50,183 bases of DNA from Candidatus Kaiserbacteria bacterium (GTDB taxonomy: Bacteria > Patescibacteriota > Minisyncoccia > Phycocordibacterales > Phycocordibacteraceae), in the NCBI GenBank assembly GCA_016194455.1, contig JACQBN010000028.1:1-50183 (forward strand), given 5' to 3'. Below, piece after piece: positions 7,590 through 17,490 of the stretch. The notes beneath the pieces are model-generated. The model saw nothing but the letters and a program-made list of their open reading frames with translations, was not told where the DNA came from and made no database searches. Position 1 is the first letter of the stretch. Each line of letters begins with the position of its first letter. The position numbers and the translations under genes are program-made.

Positions 7590-8348
7590 CTAGTGCCCAA
7601 GCGAGGCGAGATACGCGCGCGTCTTTGGCCCAAAGTAGCCCACGGCCGGCGTGATACCGACGCTCTTCTGGAACTCCGCGAGCGCCGCGCGGGTGAGCGG
7701 GCCGAAGTAGCGCGTGCCGCCGTGCGCCTTAAGTGCTGCGGCGGCGGGGCCGAGGTGTTTGGCGATCAGGAACTGCTGGAGGGAGAGCACACCGCCCCCC
7801 GTCGTGCCGAGACCGAGATTAAGGGTGAGTGAGAGGCCTGCGGGCACCGAAGGACCGGTATTTGGGCTCGGCGCGCCTGGCGCAGAGTAGGGTGGCGCGG
7901 AATAACCGCCGCCGCCACCCCCACCGCCGCCGCTACCGCCCGTGGTGGCCGGCGTTGTGCAGAGCGTTGCAGAAGGAGTGACGGTAACCGTGATGGCGCC
8001 GCTTGCGGTGTTGGCATAGTTGAGCACGGACTCGTCGCTGTTGCAGGTGTTGCCGACGAGCCCGTTGAGGTTGTTGAAGATGAGGACGTTGCGGGCGGGA
8101 GCCGTCACCTGGAGCAAGGATCCCTGCTGGAGCGTGAAGGAGAAGGACGAGGTGTCGACGGTCAAGGATTCGACCGCGGTCGGTGATCCGGAGATATCGA
8201 GCTCAATGCCGCCGACACTCAGCTTGGTGCCCACTGCGAATTGCGCGTCGTCGAACGCAGCGAATGCGAGCGTAGGCGCGCAGAACACCGCAGCTGCCGC
8301 AAGGGCGAGAAGCGAGAACGTTTGTGGCGTGCTCAAAGACGGTTGCAT
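7590..8348 (-). CDS. Secreted protein with C-terminal peptidoglycan-binding domain
   Basis: 252 residues. A Sec signal peptide (about residues 1-30, ending LAFAAFDD) is followed by a beta-rich domain (35-125), a Gly-rich linker (nine consecutive Gly near 140) and Pro/Ser-rich stretch, and a PG_binding_1-like C-terminal domain (LSLQQFLIAKHLG, RYFGPLTRAALAEFQ, GYFGPKTRAYLASLGH). The same GYFGPK-R-A signature occurs in the large surface protein at 9316, so both may use the same wall anchor. It starts 9 nt after the stop of the next gene upstream, so the two form an operon. Confidence 0.8.
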   Translation of the reverse strand: MQPSLSTPQTFSLLALAAAAVFCAPTLAFAAFDDAQFAVGTKLSVGGIELDISGSPTAVESLTVDTSSFSFTLQQGSLLQVTAPARNVLIFNNLNGLVGNTCNSDESVLNYANTASGAITVTVTPSATLCTTPATTGGSGGGGGGGGGYSAPPYSAPGAPSPNTGPSVPAGLSLTLNLGLGTTGGGVLSLQQFLIAKHLGPAAAALKAHGGTRYFGPLTRAALAEFQKSVGITPAVGYFGPKTRAYLASLGH

Positions 8349-8357
8349 GGGAGAGAC

Positions 8358-9119
8358 CTACGGGGTCGTCAGGACCGCTTTGCTCCACTTCGTGCCGCTG
8401 TTGCAGACCCAGAGCTTGCCGCTTGTCCCGAGGAACAGGCTCCCCTTCGCCGGACAGGCGGTCGTGTTTTCAACGAGACCGGAGTCGTCGCCAGAATTTA
8501 TGACTGCGCCGCTTGAAACGCGCACGTCCGCGGTGCCATAGGAGACCGCCGGGTAGGCGCCAATTGCCGCGTGATAGAGGTCGAGGCCGTAGTTGAAGTG
8601 GCTCCCCGGCGTTGAATTGAGATTCATGACGCCGAAGGCGGAGTCCGCCGTGACCACGCCGCCGTCTCCGTCCAAGACCGCGACGACGGCGCCGTCAGCA
8701 CCCGTGGTCGCGCCATCGCTCCCGACGAGACCGAGCAAGCCGCCTTTCGGATACTCTGACGCGCTGCTCGGGCTCCCCGTAAGTGAATAATCGCCGATGA
8801 CTCCGCCCAGATAAGCGTACTGGCCGGTCAGGGTATCGCCGTGGATATTGCCCATGACGCCCGCGCCGAACTTCGGGTGGGTGAAGTCCACGCCTCCGAA
8901 GGCGACGTTGGCTTCCGCATCTCCCGCGATGGTTTGATAGGAGTGGCCGTCGCCCGGCAGCGCCGTATCGGCGGTGATGAACCCGCCGGTCGTGATGCTG
9001 GTGCTAATGACCGTCGCGGCCTGCGCGATGCCCGCGCTGACGAAAATGACTGCGAGCGCGAGGATGGCGGCACGGGTCGGCCTACCGAGACTGTTCAGAT
9101 ACGTTGTGATGCTCTTCAT
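8358..9119 (-). CDS. Secreted protein of unknown function
   Basis: 253 residues. Residues 1-34 form a signal peptide (RAAILALAVIFVSAGIAQAA). The mature part is rich in Gly, Ser, Thr, Asp and Val, with repeated short motifs (GGVDFTHPKFGAGVMGNIHG, YLGGVIGDYSLTG, GVMNLNSTPGSHFNYGLDLY), suggesting a beta-solenoid or tail-fibre-like fold. Two cysteines near the C terminus (ACPAKGSLFLG, KLWVCNSGTKW) could form a disulfide. It is the first gene of a two-gene unit with the peptidoglycan-binding protein and lies next to the S-layer candidate. Confidence 0.65.
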   Translation of the reverse strand: MKSITTYLNSLGRPTRAAILALAVIFVSAGIAQAATVISTSITTGGFITADTALPGDGHSYQTIAGDAEANVAFGGVDFTHPKFGAGVMGNIHGDTLTGQYAYLGGVIGDYSLTGSPSSASEYPKGGLLGLVGSDGATTGADGAVVAVLDGDGGVVTADSAFGVMNLNSTPGSHFNYGLDLYHAAIGAYPAVSYGTADVRVSSGAVINSGDDSGLVENTTACPAKGSLFLGTSGKLWVCNSGTKWSKAVLTTP

Positions 9120-9223
9120 ATATGTGGATAGATGGATACTCCGGCAAATAAGCGAGGTGCGAACCTCTTAAAGTCAAGCGTAGCATAGCCCGAATGCACA
9201 AACGTTCCGCATGAGTGGATAAC

Positions 9224-9258
9224 CAAAAACAAAAACCACCCCGAAGGGGTGGTTTTTG
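9224..9258 (-). terminator. Terminator of the large surface-protein gene
   Basis: 9-bp stem AACCACCCC/GGGGTGGTT (9234-9242 with 9246-9254), GAA loop, then TTTTTGTTTTT on the minus strand. It is about 60 nt after the stop at 9316. Confidence 0.85.
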
Positions 9259-9315
9259 CTCGCTAGGCCAATATCCTAGCTGGAACTTCCTTGAAGAACT
9301 CGCGCAAACCGAGAA

Positions 9316-12300
9316 CTACTTGGAGTAGCTCGTCGTGTTCGTGGTGAAGTCCTTGAGGAGGAAGCCGCCTGCCCAGTCACTGGTGCCGGTCGTGTGGCCG
9401 GGTGCCGAGCGATCAGACCAGACCGTGTTCTTACCCACTCCCGCCGCGGTCGTCGGAGTGACGAAGCCGCTGTCAGAGGCAAGGCTAAGCGAGATGGTGC
9501 TGCCGGTCGTGTAACCAGCAACCGTCGCGTAGAGGTCGTAGATCTTGCTCGAGCCCGCAGCGATTTGCTGGTACTTCGCCTGCGTCGCGTTCTGCGTCAA
9601 GTCGATCGTGATCGAGTTGATCGTTGTCGATGCAGACGTAGTCGTGTTGTCGAGCAGGTTCACGGACGGAGCGGCCTCATCAACGAGGTACGCGTTCGAG
9701 AGCTGGTCCGCCGTCGCAACCGTATCGGAGGTCGCAACGTTGAACTTCAAGTGCGTCCACTCGACTGCGCCTGCCGGATCAGCAGTGATGCTGAAGCGGT
9801 AGAGAGCCGAGCCGGACGAAGGCACAGTCGACGGAGCCGCCAACATCGCAAAAGTCGGAATCGACTTGAAGACGTAGAAGGTGCCGTTAGAGGCCAGGTT
9901 CGGGCCGCTCGTGCCAGAGCCGGTGCCGTTCACGTTCGTGAGCGGCGTACCAGCAGCGTTGATCGAACGGAAGTCGTTGTTCGCACCGCTCGTGCCGCCG
10001 CCGCTGATGAGGGCGTTGATCGCCGCACCAGAAGTGGCACCCGAAGCGACTGTCGGCGTACCGACGAAGACGTCGATGTTAGACGAGTCGTTGGTCGGGA
10101 CGTAGAACTGAAGACCGGTGAAGGTCGCCGTTGCATACGGGTAGGTTGCGGTAATCGCCAGCGCCTGTGTTGCCGTCTGGGTTGCGCCGTTCTGGTCCTT
10201 GTAGGAGACCGTCACGTTCGTCACCGAGGTGGCTACCGCGTTCGGGATCAGGACCGCGAGGTTCTGGACCGTGAACGCGGAGTTCTGCGCCGCGAAGTTG
10301 AACTGAGCAACCTTGACCGAGCTTGCGCCCGCGACGACGTTGTTGGATGTAGGATCACCCGCACCACGCGTCACCGAGAGCTTGCCCGTTCCCACTGTAA
10401 TCGTCTGGAGCGCCACGTTTGAGCCAGCCGTTGGGCCGACTGCAGCGGACGTCCCAGTCGTGTCCCCGACACCGCTCGTGGTGTAATCCACGGTCGCGAT
10501 GACAGGGCCTGCGTTCGCTCCCGAGAGGATGTTCGCGTACACGTCGATGGTCTTCGTCGAAGACATCGCAATGTCGGAGCTCAAGGAGAACGAGTTGCCG
10601 GTCGAGGGCGTCGTGATGGTCGTGCCGAGCGTTGCGCCCGTCGCGTCATCCTTCAGCCAGAGGTTCGTGAGCGAGGCGGCGTTCGCAGCCGTCAGGTTGA
10701 TCACGATGGTGTTGACCGTCACGCCTTCCGTAGAGCCGGTCGAGAGCGTGAGGGCACCGATCTTGGCGTTCGTCGTGCCCGGAATCATGGCTTGTGCGCC
10801 ATAGCCCGAGTACTTCGTAGCCGTCAGGGACGAGTTCGTGACCGTGATGAGCTGCGCCGCGACGTCAGTCGTCGAAGGCACGTTCACCGCGTTCAGCGAG
10901 CTCTGTCCTTGCGCGTTCGAGGTCGACGCCTTGAGCGAGACCTTGACCGTTGCGGTGGTCGAGAGGTTCGCGTTGATGCTTACCCCGCTACCCACCTTCG
11001 CGTCGCCGTAGATGTCAACCATCGTGTTGATGCCGGCCGGGAGGATCAGAGAAGAACCAAGCGCGAAGTCTGTGGCCGCGCCAGTACCTTCCCCAATTGC
11101 CTTCGTCGAGCCGACTTGGATACCGTTCACGAAGACCTTGCCGTTCGCGAGGCCGCCGTGAGTCTCACCGCCCGTGCCCGCGACCGTGTCCGCGAAGACA
11201 TTGAGGTCGTTGACCTTGACCTGCTCACCGGAAGCGAGAAGGTCGAAGCTGCCCCACTTCACGTTCGAAGCGCCAACGGCGACATTCTGAGTCGGAGAAG
11301 CAGGATCCTTGGAGACCGAGACGCCGGAGGTGCCGCTGACGAACGCGATCGTGATCGCGCCGCCGGAAGTGACCGCACCGAAGGTCGTGGTCGAAGGAGC
11401 AAGCACCGGAGTGACCGGCTGGTTCAACTGACTGTCAACAAAGAGCGCGTCCGAGGAGCGCTGCACCGAGAACTGGATGGTGCGGTTGCTGCCTCCTGCG
11501 ATATTCGCGAGCACCTTGATGACGTGGCCCTGCGTCGAGAGAGTCATCGGGCTCGCCGAGAGGTCGAAGGTGATCGAGCGGTCGCCTGCCATAGCAGGAA
11601 CCGCTGAACCGACCTGCGTGCCGTCGACATAGAGCCGGAGATTCACGAGGTACGCACCGTCAATAGAACCGAGGTTGGTGAACCGCATAGACCAGATCTT
11701 GACCGGATTGGTGGACACGTTGACCGTGTTCTGCCAGACCGGGTAGTCGTTCTGCGGGCTGATAGTCGTCGCTGCAGCCGGGATGGTCGTCGCGTTGAAC
11801 GAGACCGTTGCGAGATTCGCCGCAGAGACTGTCTGGAATCCGCTGTTGATCGGGAAGCTGACCGAAGAGTCAAGCGTGCCCGATGAGCTGACCGAGACGA
11901 GGCTCGCGCCGATCTGCTGGCCGGACGTGCCGCCGAGGATGTCTGCGCGCACCGATGCCGTGAAGGTGCCTCCCGGGGCTACCCAGAAGATGCCGCCCGG
12001 ATTGGTGAACGAGAACGACGAGTTGCTGACACCTGCCGAGTCGGTGAGGCGCATGACTCCGTTGTAGAGATACACGTTGTTCAACGTGGAGTCATTCGAG
12101 ACGCCGATGCGGTGGAAGGTCAGGCCCGTGACGCTAACCGCAGAGCCGGTCGGGTTGACGAAGGTGAAGTCACCGAGGTCGCCAATACCCTGACCCTGCA
12201 CGAGGACTGTGCCGTTCGGCGAGGTCGGCGAGAGCACGACCCGCAGGCCGTTACCCGTCACCGGAACCGTCGTCGTAACCGGACTGCCCGTGAAGGCTGC

Positions 12301-12615
12301 GCGACTCTTCGGGCCGAAGTATCCGGCTGTCGGAGAAACGCCTGCCGCCTTCTGCCACGCGCTCACTGCAGCCTTGGTCTGGTTACCGAAGTAGCCAGTC
12401 GCACCTGCAGGAATCGAGTAGCCGTTCGCAATAAGCGCATTCTGGAGGCAGGTGACGTCTGCGCCCTTCGAACCGACCGTGAGGTCTTTCGTGAAGGTGC
12501 AGGACGCTACCGCCGCGTGCGCGTAGGGCGCGAGCGAGAGCATCGAGGTCGCTATCGCGAGTCCCGCTGCCACCGCTGTCACCTTTGCGATCGCTTTCGT
12601 AGTTACTGTTTGCAT
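9316..12615 (-). CDS. Large secreted surface protein, S-layer candidate with PG-binding domain
   Basis: 1099 residues. A signal peptide (about 1-34, ending YAHAAVA) is followed by a peptidoglycan-binding-like domain (40-108: LTVGSKGADVTCLQNALIAN, GYFGNQTKAAVSAWQKA, GYFGPKSRAAF). About 950 residues of Thr/Ser/Ala/Val-rich repeats of beta-sandwich type follow (recurring patterns such as NLWLKDDATGA, NAYLVDEAAPS and NLRLYVDGTQV, each after a FNF- or FTN-like strand). There is no C-terminal membrane span or sorting motif, so attachment is probably through the N-terminal domain. Size, composition, a long leader and a strong terminator fit an abundant S-layer protein; this is inference. Confidence 0.75.
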   Translation of the reverse strand: MQTVTTKAIAKVTAVAAGLAIATSMLSLAPYAHAAVASCTFTKDLTVGSKGADVTCLQNALIANGYSIPAGATGYFGNQTKAAVSAWQKAAGVSPTAGYFGPKSRAAFTGSPVTTTVPVTGNGLRVVLSPTSPNGTVLVQGQGIGDLGDFTFVNPTGSAVSVTGLTFHRIGVSNDSTLNNVYLYNGVMRLTDSAGVSNSSFSFTNPGGIFWVAPGGTFTASVRADILGGTSGQQIGASLVSVSSSGTLDSSVSFPINSGFQTVSAANLATVSFNATTIPAAATTISPQNDYPVWQNTVNVSTNPVKIWSMRFTNLGSIDGAYLVNLRLYVDGTQVGSAVPAMAGDRSITFDLSASPMTLSTQGHVIKVLANIAGGSNRTIQFSVQRSSDALFVDSQLNQPVTPVLAPSTTTFGAVTSGGAITIAFVSGTSGVSVSKDPASPTQNVAVGASNVKWGSFDLLASGEQVKVNDLNVFADTVAGTGGETHGGLANGKVFVNGIQVGSTKAIGEGTGAATDFALGSSLILPAGINTMVDIYGDAKVGSGVSINANLSTTATVKVSLKASTSNAQGQSSLNAVNVPSTTDVAAQLITVTNSSLTATKYSGYGAQAMIPGTTNAKIGALTLSTGSTEGVTVNTIVINLTAANAASLTNLWLKDDATGATLGTTITTPSTGNSFSLSSDIAMSSTKTIDVYANILSGANAGPVIATVDYTTSGVGDTTGTSAAVGPTAGSNVALQTITVGTGKLSVTRGAGDPTSNNVVAGASSVKVAQFNFAAQNSAFTVQNLAVLIPNAVATSVTNVTVSYKDQNGATQTATQALAITATYPYATATFTGLQFYVPTNDSSNIDVFVGTPTVASGATSGAAINALISGGGTSGANNDFRSINAAGTPLTNVNGTGSGTSGPNLASNGTFYVFKSIPTFAMLAAPSTVPSSGSALYRFSITADPAGAVEWTHLKFNVATSDTVATADQLSNAYLVDEAAPSVNLLDNTTTSASTTINSITIDLTQNATQAKYQQIAAGSSKIYDLYATVAGYTTGSTISLSLASDSGFVTPTTAAGVGKNTVWSDRSAPGHTTGTSDWAGGFLLKDFTTNTTSYSK

Positions 12616-12818
12616 AACGTTGTTAATGGTTTTAAGCGCACATGGTTAATCAAGTTGATTGAGAGCACACGCACTTTCACACTACCCCACAGCCGGCGGT
12701 ATCGACCTGCCGGTCATGGGTTAGTTGGTAAGGGTTAGTGCGGCCTCAAGACAGGCCGCTATTCGGTTATCAAAGACCCGCCCTAGAGAGTAATGTGCCC
12801 CCGCTAGGACTCAGTGAG

Positions 12819-12824
12819 AGTATA
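12819..12824 (-). promoter_or_regulatory. -10 box for the surface-protein gene, with ~200-nt leader
   Basis: TATACT on the minus strand, about 205 nt before the start codon at 12615. No good -35 box is visible. The leader holds two hairpins (12739-12758, GCGGCCT arms; and near 12691-12712). The region 12616-12818 contains no gene. Confidence 0.4.
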
Positions 12825-12883
12825 ACGGAGCACAAGCACCCTCGCGTTATTTGCGTGTGGATAACCCTAAAGAGGCAGAAACG

Positions 12884-12907
12884 ACAAAAAGGCCGATTCC
12901 GGCCCTT
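12884..12907 (-). terminator. Terminator of the HTH gene at 12986
   Basis: Stem GGCCG/CGGCC (12891-12895 with 12900-12904) followed by UUUUU on the minus strand, about 80 nt after the stop codon. Confidence 0.65.
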
Positions 12908-12985
12908 TCTTCCGCCCCTATTCCCCCTTAGTCGCTACCACCCCCAGATCCTAACAAATGCGAGTTCGGGAGTCAAAGCATCCGG

Positions 12986-13774
12986 CTAGATTATTGGCTC
13001 CGCTAGAGAGTATGTACTCCAACGGCGTTCCCCTTTCTTAAGGACAACTCCACTCGCGACGAGGATCTGCAGTTCTCGCTGTATGGTTTTCTCGCTTAAA
13101 CTCGGCATTATTGTTGAAATGTCCTTTATAGTTGCGTGTCCTTTGTCCTTTATGACCGATAGAACTGATTCTTGGCGATTGCTTTGTCCTATGTCCTTTA
13201 GATGTCCTTTAGGCGCGATTTGAGGAGTGTAGGATGGGGCCTTGATGCTCGGCACGGGAGTCTTCGCGCGCTTGCTGGCGTGCCGCATCATCTGTGCGAG
13301 GGTTGGTGCGTCCTCAAGGAAGAGGCGCGGCTCCTCATAGGCCGCGACCTCTTGGAGCAGCAATTGCGCCTCGCGGGAGATAAGTTCGACGTTCATTGTG
13401 GAGAGGAATCCGCCCGCCCGCGCGATCGCGAGCACGCTCGAGAGCGCGAGGAGCTCGCGCGCAAGAGCGGTCCGCGCGCCCGCCGAAGAAAGCACGGCTG
13501 CATCGATAAGCCCTACGGCGATGGCGTCAATGCGGTTCTTCAAGGACATTGATTCGGCGAATGCGGGGGAGATGAGGTGGATAGCTTTGGCAAGTCTCTC
13601 GGTCTTTTTGTATAAGAATACTCGCTGTATGTCCTTTTCAAATATGTTGGAAAATATGCTTTTTTCTAGGACAAATTCTTCTACAGATGTAGTTTTTGGG
13701 CGAATGTTCGCGAGCTTCGTTCCCTCCCCTTGTCCTTTATCAAATGCTATGTCCATAAGGCTTGTATCGGACAT
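12986..13774 (-). CDS. DNA-binding protein with C-terminal winged helix
   Basis: 262 residues from ATG 13774-13772. The C-terminal ~70 residues form a DeoR-like winged helix (ESVLSVIKDKGHATIKDIS, PSLSEKTIQRELQILVASGVV). The middle is alpha-helical and resembles the four-helix region seen in related Parcubacterial proteins of unknown role. A perfect -10 TATAAT (13778-13773) overlaps this ATG, so the mRNA may begin downstream, and the in-frame ATG at 13756-13754 may be the true start. The gene is divergent from ftsK. Its target is unknown. Confidence 0.6.
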   Translation of the reverse strand: MSDTSLMDIAFDKGQGEGTKLANIRPKTTSVEEFVLEKSIFSNIFEKDIQRVFLYKKTERLAKAIHLISPAFAESMSLKNRIDAIAVGLIDAAVLSSAGARTALARELLALSSVLAIARAGGFLSTMNVELISREAQLLLQEVAAYEEPRLFLEDAPTLAQMMRHASKRAKTPVPSIKAPSYTPQIAPKGHLKDIGQSNRQESVLSVIKDKGHATIKDISTIMPSLSEKTIQRELQILVASGVVLKKGERRWSTYSLAEPII

Positions 13775-13852
13775 TATAGGCGTGCGCCTCGAGAGTGCAA
13801 GGGCAATGGGGGGCAGAGAGGCGAGAGGCGCGGATACCGAGAAAGCTGGTGC

Positions 13853-13858
13853 TACAAT
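13853..13858 (+). promoter_or_regulatory. -10 box of ftsK (predicted leaderless mRNA)
   Basis: TACAAT ends 8 nt before the ATG at 13867. The following ACCCGCAC-ATG is almost identical to the sequence before dcd (38177-38194). Confidence 0.6.
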
Positions 13859-13866
13859 ACCCGCAC

Positions 13867-16056
13867 ATGAGCCGCGCACAGAGAAGACGCCGAGCCGCTG
13901 CACGAGACCGGGACGCAGAGGTTGAGGAATACGACACCGTCGTCCGCTGGGCCTCCGCGGTGGTGTTCCTCGCGACGGGGGTGTTGCTTGCGCTTGCGGT
14001 CACCGGGAACGCGGGGCCTGCGGGGCGCGCGGCCTTCAATCTGGCATATACGATTGTGGGTATTGGCGCGTTCTTGCTCCCCATTGCTCTTATCGCTATC
14101 GGGCTCTATGCGGGTTTCAGGCGTCCGGTGCTCGCTCCCTTAACTGCATCGGGAGTTGCAATCATCTGTGCGAGCGCGCTCGCCTTCGCCGGGCTCTTCC
14201 CGGGAAGTACGTTTGGCGGAGCGGCGGGGAGTTGGGTGGGCGGAGTGCTCGAAAACTTCTTCGGCTTCTGGGGTGCGCTCGTGCTCTTGATCGCGGTGTT
14301 CGCCATCGGCTTCGTCATTGTGACCGACATCGAACAGATTGTGGAGATTGTCTGGGGTTGGCTCGGAGCACTCTGGAGCCGCGCGCAGTCTCTCCATACC
14401 GAACAAGAAGGCGAGGAGCCGCTCGAGGATTTCAGCGATGTCGTTGGCGTACCAGAAGAGAGTGCGGACGAGCGGGGCGTGGGAGTTCTTGAACACGAGC
14501 CGGTAGTAAATGTCTTCAACGCTCCCCCTCCCGCCGTCAGGAGCGTGCGCCGAGGTATCGCAGAGTTTGATGCGGAGTATACTCCGCCACCGCTCTCCAT
14601 CCTTGGCGGCGATAGGGGCAAGCCCGGCGTGGGCGACATCAAGGCGAACGCGAACATCATCAAGCGCACCTTCCAGAACTTCGGCATTGATGTGGAGACG
14701 GACGAGGTGTCGGTAGGGCCCACGGTTACGCGCTATGCGGTCAAGCCCGCGGAGGGGGTGCGCCTCTCCAAGATTGTTTCTTTGGCGAGCAACTTGGAAC
14801 TCGCACTCGCAGCACATCCAGTGCGCATCGAGGCGCCTATCCCGGGCAAGTCGCTCGTAGGCATCGAGGTGCCGAACTCAGTTAAGGCAACGGTCGGACT
14901 CGGCGGGCTCCTCATAGCCCCCGAGTGGACCGCGAGCCCGAAACCCTTGCTCGCGGCGCTCGGCCGCGACATCAGCGGCACGCCCCATTACGTCAACATT
15001 TCTAAAATGCCCCACGGCTTGGTCGCTGGCGCGACCGGCTCGGGCAAATCAGTTGCCATCCACTCACTCATCACTTCCCTTCTCTACCGTAACGGTCCTA
15101 ATCAGATGCGGCTCATTCTCATTGATCCTAAGCGCGTGGAGCTCACAATGTACAATGGCATCCCGCATCTGCTGACCCCCGTGATTACCGACCCGAAGAA
15201 AACAATCCTCGCGCTCAAGTGGGCGGCCAAAGAAATGGAGCGCCGCTACAACATCCTGGAGGCCGAAGGTGTGCGCGACATTGACTCGTACCATTCCTCG
15301 GTGGTCGAGCCCGCACGCAAAAAAAAGGACGTGGATCAGCCCGAGGCGATGCCCTACATCATCATTGTCATCGACGAGCTTGCGGACATCATGTCCACCT
15401 ATCCGCGCGAGCTCGAGGCCTGCGTGGTGCGGCTCGCGCAAATGTCGCGGGCGGTGGGCATCCACCTTGTACTCTCCACGCAGCGACCGTCGGTGAACGT
15501 GATCACCGGCCTTATCAAGGCGAACGTGCCGGCCCGCATGGCGCTCCAAGTCGCCTCCCAAGTAGATTCGCGTACCATCCTCGACGGCTCGGGCGCGGAG
15601 ACCCTGCTTGGCGCGGGCGACATGCTCTATCTCTCGAGCGACATGCAAAAGCCAGTGCGACTCCAGACGGCGTTTATCAGCGAGCAGGAGGTAAAGAGGA
15701 TCGCGCACTACATCAAGACCCATAACACGGGCGATCTCTCCGCGATTGATATGGGCGGGGGCGGCATCATCGCGACCGGACTCGAGGACACTATCGGTAT
15801 CGCCTCGATGAATGATGACGACGAAATAGACGACGAACTCTACATCGCAGCGAAAGCCGCAGTCGAACAAGTTGGCCGCGCCTCAACGTCGTACCTGCAG
15901 CGCAAGCTCAAGATCGGGTACTCGCGCGCGGCGCGGCTTATGGACGTGCTCGAGAGCCGCGGCGTCATTGGCCCGGCAGACGGCGCCAAGCCGCGCGAGG
16001 TTCTCTCACGAGGCGGTGCGGCCGCTCCCGCCGCGCCGGAGGACGAGTCGTTTTAA
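13867..16056 (+). CDS. ftsK: DNA translocase FtsK/SpoIIIE
   Basis: 729 residues from ATG 13867. Four N-terminal membrane spans (about 28-175) are followed by a linker and the motor domain. Visible motor features are PGKSLVGIEVPN, Walker A GATGSGKS, Walker B IIVIDELADIM, and STQRPSVNVITGLIKANVPARMA. The C-terminal gamma winged helix (YLQRKLKIGYSRAARLMDVLESRGVIG) reads oriented chromosome sequences. It pumps DNA through the closing septum. An upstream start would add 24 residues with no membrane feature; the -10 box position favours this one. It is followed without a gap (TAAATG) by the next gene. Confidence 0.95.
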   Translation: MSRAQRRRRAAARDRDAEVEEYDTVVRWASAVVFLATGVLLALAVTGNAGPAGRAAFNLAYTIVGIGAFLLPIALIAIGLYAGFRRPVLAPLTASGVAIICASALAFAGLFPGSTFGGAAGSWVGGVLENFFGFWGALVLLIAVFAIGFVIVTDIEQIVEIVWGWLGALWSRAQSLHTEQEGEEPLEDFSDVVGVPEESADERGVGVLEHEPVVNVFNAPPPAVRSVRRGIAEFDAEYTPPPLSILGGDRGKPGVGDIKANANIIKRTFQNFGIDVETDEVSVGPTVTRYAVKPAEGVRLSKIVSLASNLELALAAHPVRIEAPIPGKSLVGIEVPNSVKATVGLGGLLIAPEWTASPKPLLAALGRDISGTPHYVNISKMPHGLVAGATGSGKSVAIHSLITSLLYRNGPNQMRLILIDPKRVELTMYNGIPHLLTPVITDPKKTILALKWAAKEMERRYNILEAEGVRDIDSYHSSVVEPARKKKDVDQPEAMPYIIIVIDELADIMSTYPRELEACVVRLAQMSRAVGIHLVLSTQRPSVNVITGLIKANVPARMALQVASQVDSRTILDGSGAETLLGAGDMLYLSSDMQKPVRLQTAFISEQEVKRIAHYIKTHNTGDLSAIDMGGGGIIATGLEDTIGIASMNDDDEIDDELYIAAKAAVEQVGRASTSYLQRKLKIGYSRAARLMDVLESRGVIGPADGAKPREVLSRGGAAAPAAPEDESF

Positions 16057-16425
16057 ATGACGAAGTATCTCATCGCGGGCGTGCTCGTGCTGCTCGTGGG
16101 CTATGGGCTCGTTGAGGCGTGGCCCCTGCTGAAGGGGCCCGCGCTCGTGATCGACTCCCCCACCCCGGGTGCCGTGTTTCCAGGTGCGATCGCGAGCGTC
16201 TCGGGGAAAGTGCTGCGCGCGAGTGCGCTGACTCTTGACGGCGCACCTTTGTTGCCGGATGAGCAGGGCGCTTTCTCCGCGACGCTGACATTCCCCCGCG
16301 GAAGCTCTATACTGACCTTCGTGGCGGCCGATCGTTTTGGGCGCTCGATTATTAAGACGCGACAGATTTTCGTACCAGCCGGCGCTCCGGTCGGCTCCCC
16401 GACTTCAGACATCGGGGCTAACTAA
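16057..16425 (+). CDS. Membrane-anchored Ig-like domain protein
   Basis: 122 residues. One N-terminal anchor ([19 protein letters not shown]) precedes a single beta-sandwich domain with bacterial Ig-like/glucodextranase-B features ([55 protein letters not shown]) and a short Gly/Pro/Ser tail. The start codon directly follows the ftsK stop, so it is translationally coupled. It is probably an envelope-exposed adhesion or assembly protein; no enzyme motif is visible. Confidence 0.7.
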   Translation: MTKYLIAGVLVLLVGYGLVEAWPLLKGPALVIDSPTPGAVFPGAIASVSGKVLRASALTLDGAPLLPDEQGAFSATLTFPRGSSILTFVAADRFGRSIIKTRQIFVPAGAPVGSPTSDIGAN

Positions 16426-16436
16426 CAACTAATAAC

Positions 16437-17486
16437 ATGGCCTTCGGCAAACCTAAAAAAGAAAAAGTCCTCAAGACGCTCGGCACTGCGAGCGCTGATA
16501 AGGGCGACCGCCAGAAATCGATTGATCAGGCGCTGAAGGAAATTCGCACCAAGTTCGGCGACGACGCCATCACCACGCTTGCAGCCGGCAAACAGGCGAA
16601 GATCCCGAGCATTCACACGGGCTCGATCGGCCTTGATGCCGCGCTCGGGATCGGCGGACTCCCCCGCGGGCGCATTATTGAAATATTCGGACCAGAATCT
16701 TCCGGCAAGACGACGCTGGCGCTCCACTCCATCGCCGAGGCGCAGAAGGCGGGCGGCATCGCGGCCTTCGTGGACGCCGAGCACGCGCTTGATCCGGAGT
16801 ATGCGCGGCGAATCGGCGTGCGGCTCCCCGAGCTTCTGATCTCGCAGCCGGACACCGGCGAGCAGGCGCTCGATATCGTGGAGTCGCTGGTGCGGAGCGG
16901 CAACGTCGATGTCATTGTCATTGACTCAGTGGCCGCGCTGACCCCGAAGGACGAGATAGAAGGCGAGATGGGCCAGCAGCATGTGGGCAAGCAGGCGCGC
17001 CTCATGAGCCAGGCGCTCCGCAAGCTCACCGCAATCGTCTCGCGCAGCAAGACCATCGTCATCTTCATCAATCAGATCCGCATGCAGATCGGCGTGATGT
17101 TCGGCAACCCGGAGACGACCCCGGGCGGCAAAGCCCTGAAGTTCTACACCAGCGTGCGGCTCGATATCCGCCGCATCGCGAGTATCAAAAAGGGAGAAGA
17201 AGTTGTTGGCGGCAGAGTGAGAGTGAAAGTAGTGAAAAATAAAGTGGCCGCGCCCTTCAAGACGACCGAGTTCGATCTCCTCTACAACGAGGGCATCAGC
17301 CGCGAGGGCGAGTTGATCGCGCTCGGGGAAAAGTATGAACTCGTCAGCAAGTCAGGAGCTACCTACAAATTCGGTGAAGCAAAACTCGGCGTCGGGTACG
17401 ACGCCTCGCGCACCTACCTCCACGACAATTCCAAGGTCGCCTCCGAACTCTTGAAGCAGATCAAAGAAAAACTCACGCAGGGCTAA
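16437..17486 (+). CDS. recA: Recombinase RecA
   Basis: 349 residues, full length. It has the N-terminal oligomerisation helix, Walker [12 protein letters not shown], Walker [12 protein letters not shown], loop L1 ([25 protein letters not shown]), and the ATP-sensing Gln in [21 protein letters not shown]. The C-terminal domain ends [11 protein letters not shown] and lacks a long acidic tail. It performs strand exchange in repair together with RecO (30018) and SSB (20000), both in this window. It lies 11 nt after the preceding gene and ends in a bidirectional terminator. Confidence 0.98.
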   Translation: MAFGKPKKEKVLKTLGTASADKGDRQKSIDQALKEIRTKFGDDAITTLAAGKQAKIPSIHTGSIGLDAALGIGGLPRGRIIEIFGPESSGKTTLALHSIAEAQKAGGIAAFVDAEHALDPEYARRIGVRLPELLISQPDTGEQALDIVESLVRSGNVDVIVIDSVAALTPKDEIEGEMGQQHVGKQARLMSQALRKLTAIVSRSKTIVIFINQIRMQIGVMFGNPETTPGGKALKFYTSVRLDIRRIASIKKGEEVVGGRVRVKVVKNKVAAPFKTTEFDLLYNEGISREGELIALGEKYELVSKSGATYKFGEAKLGVGYDASRTYLHDNSKVASELLKQIKEKLTQG

Positions 17487-17490
17487 CAAA

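Noticed and set aside
9394-10422. 342-codon plus-strand frame opposite the large surface protein
   Set aside because: Arg-rich antisense shadow of a real, signal-peptide-bearing gene.
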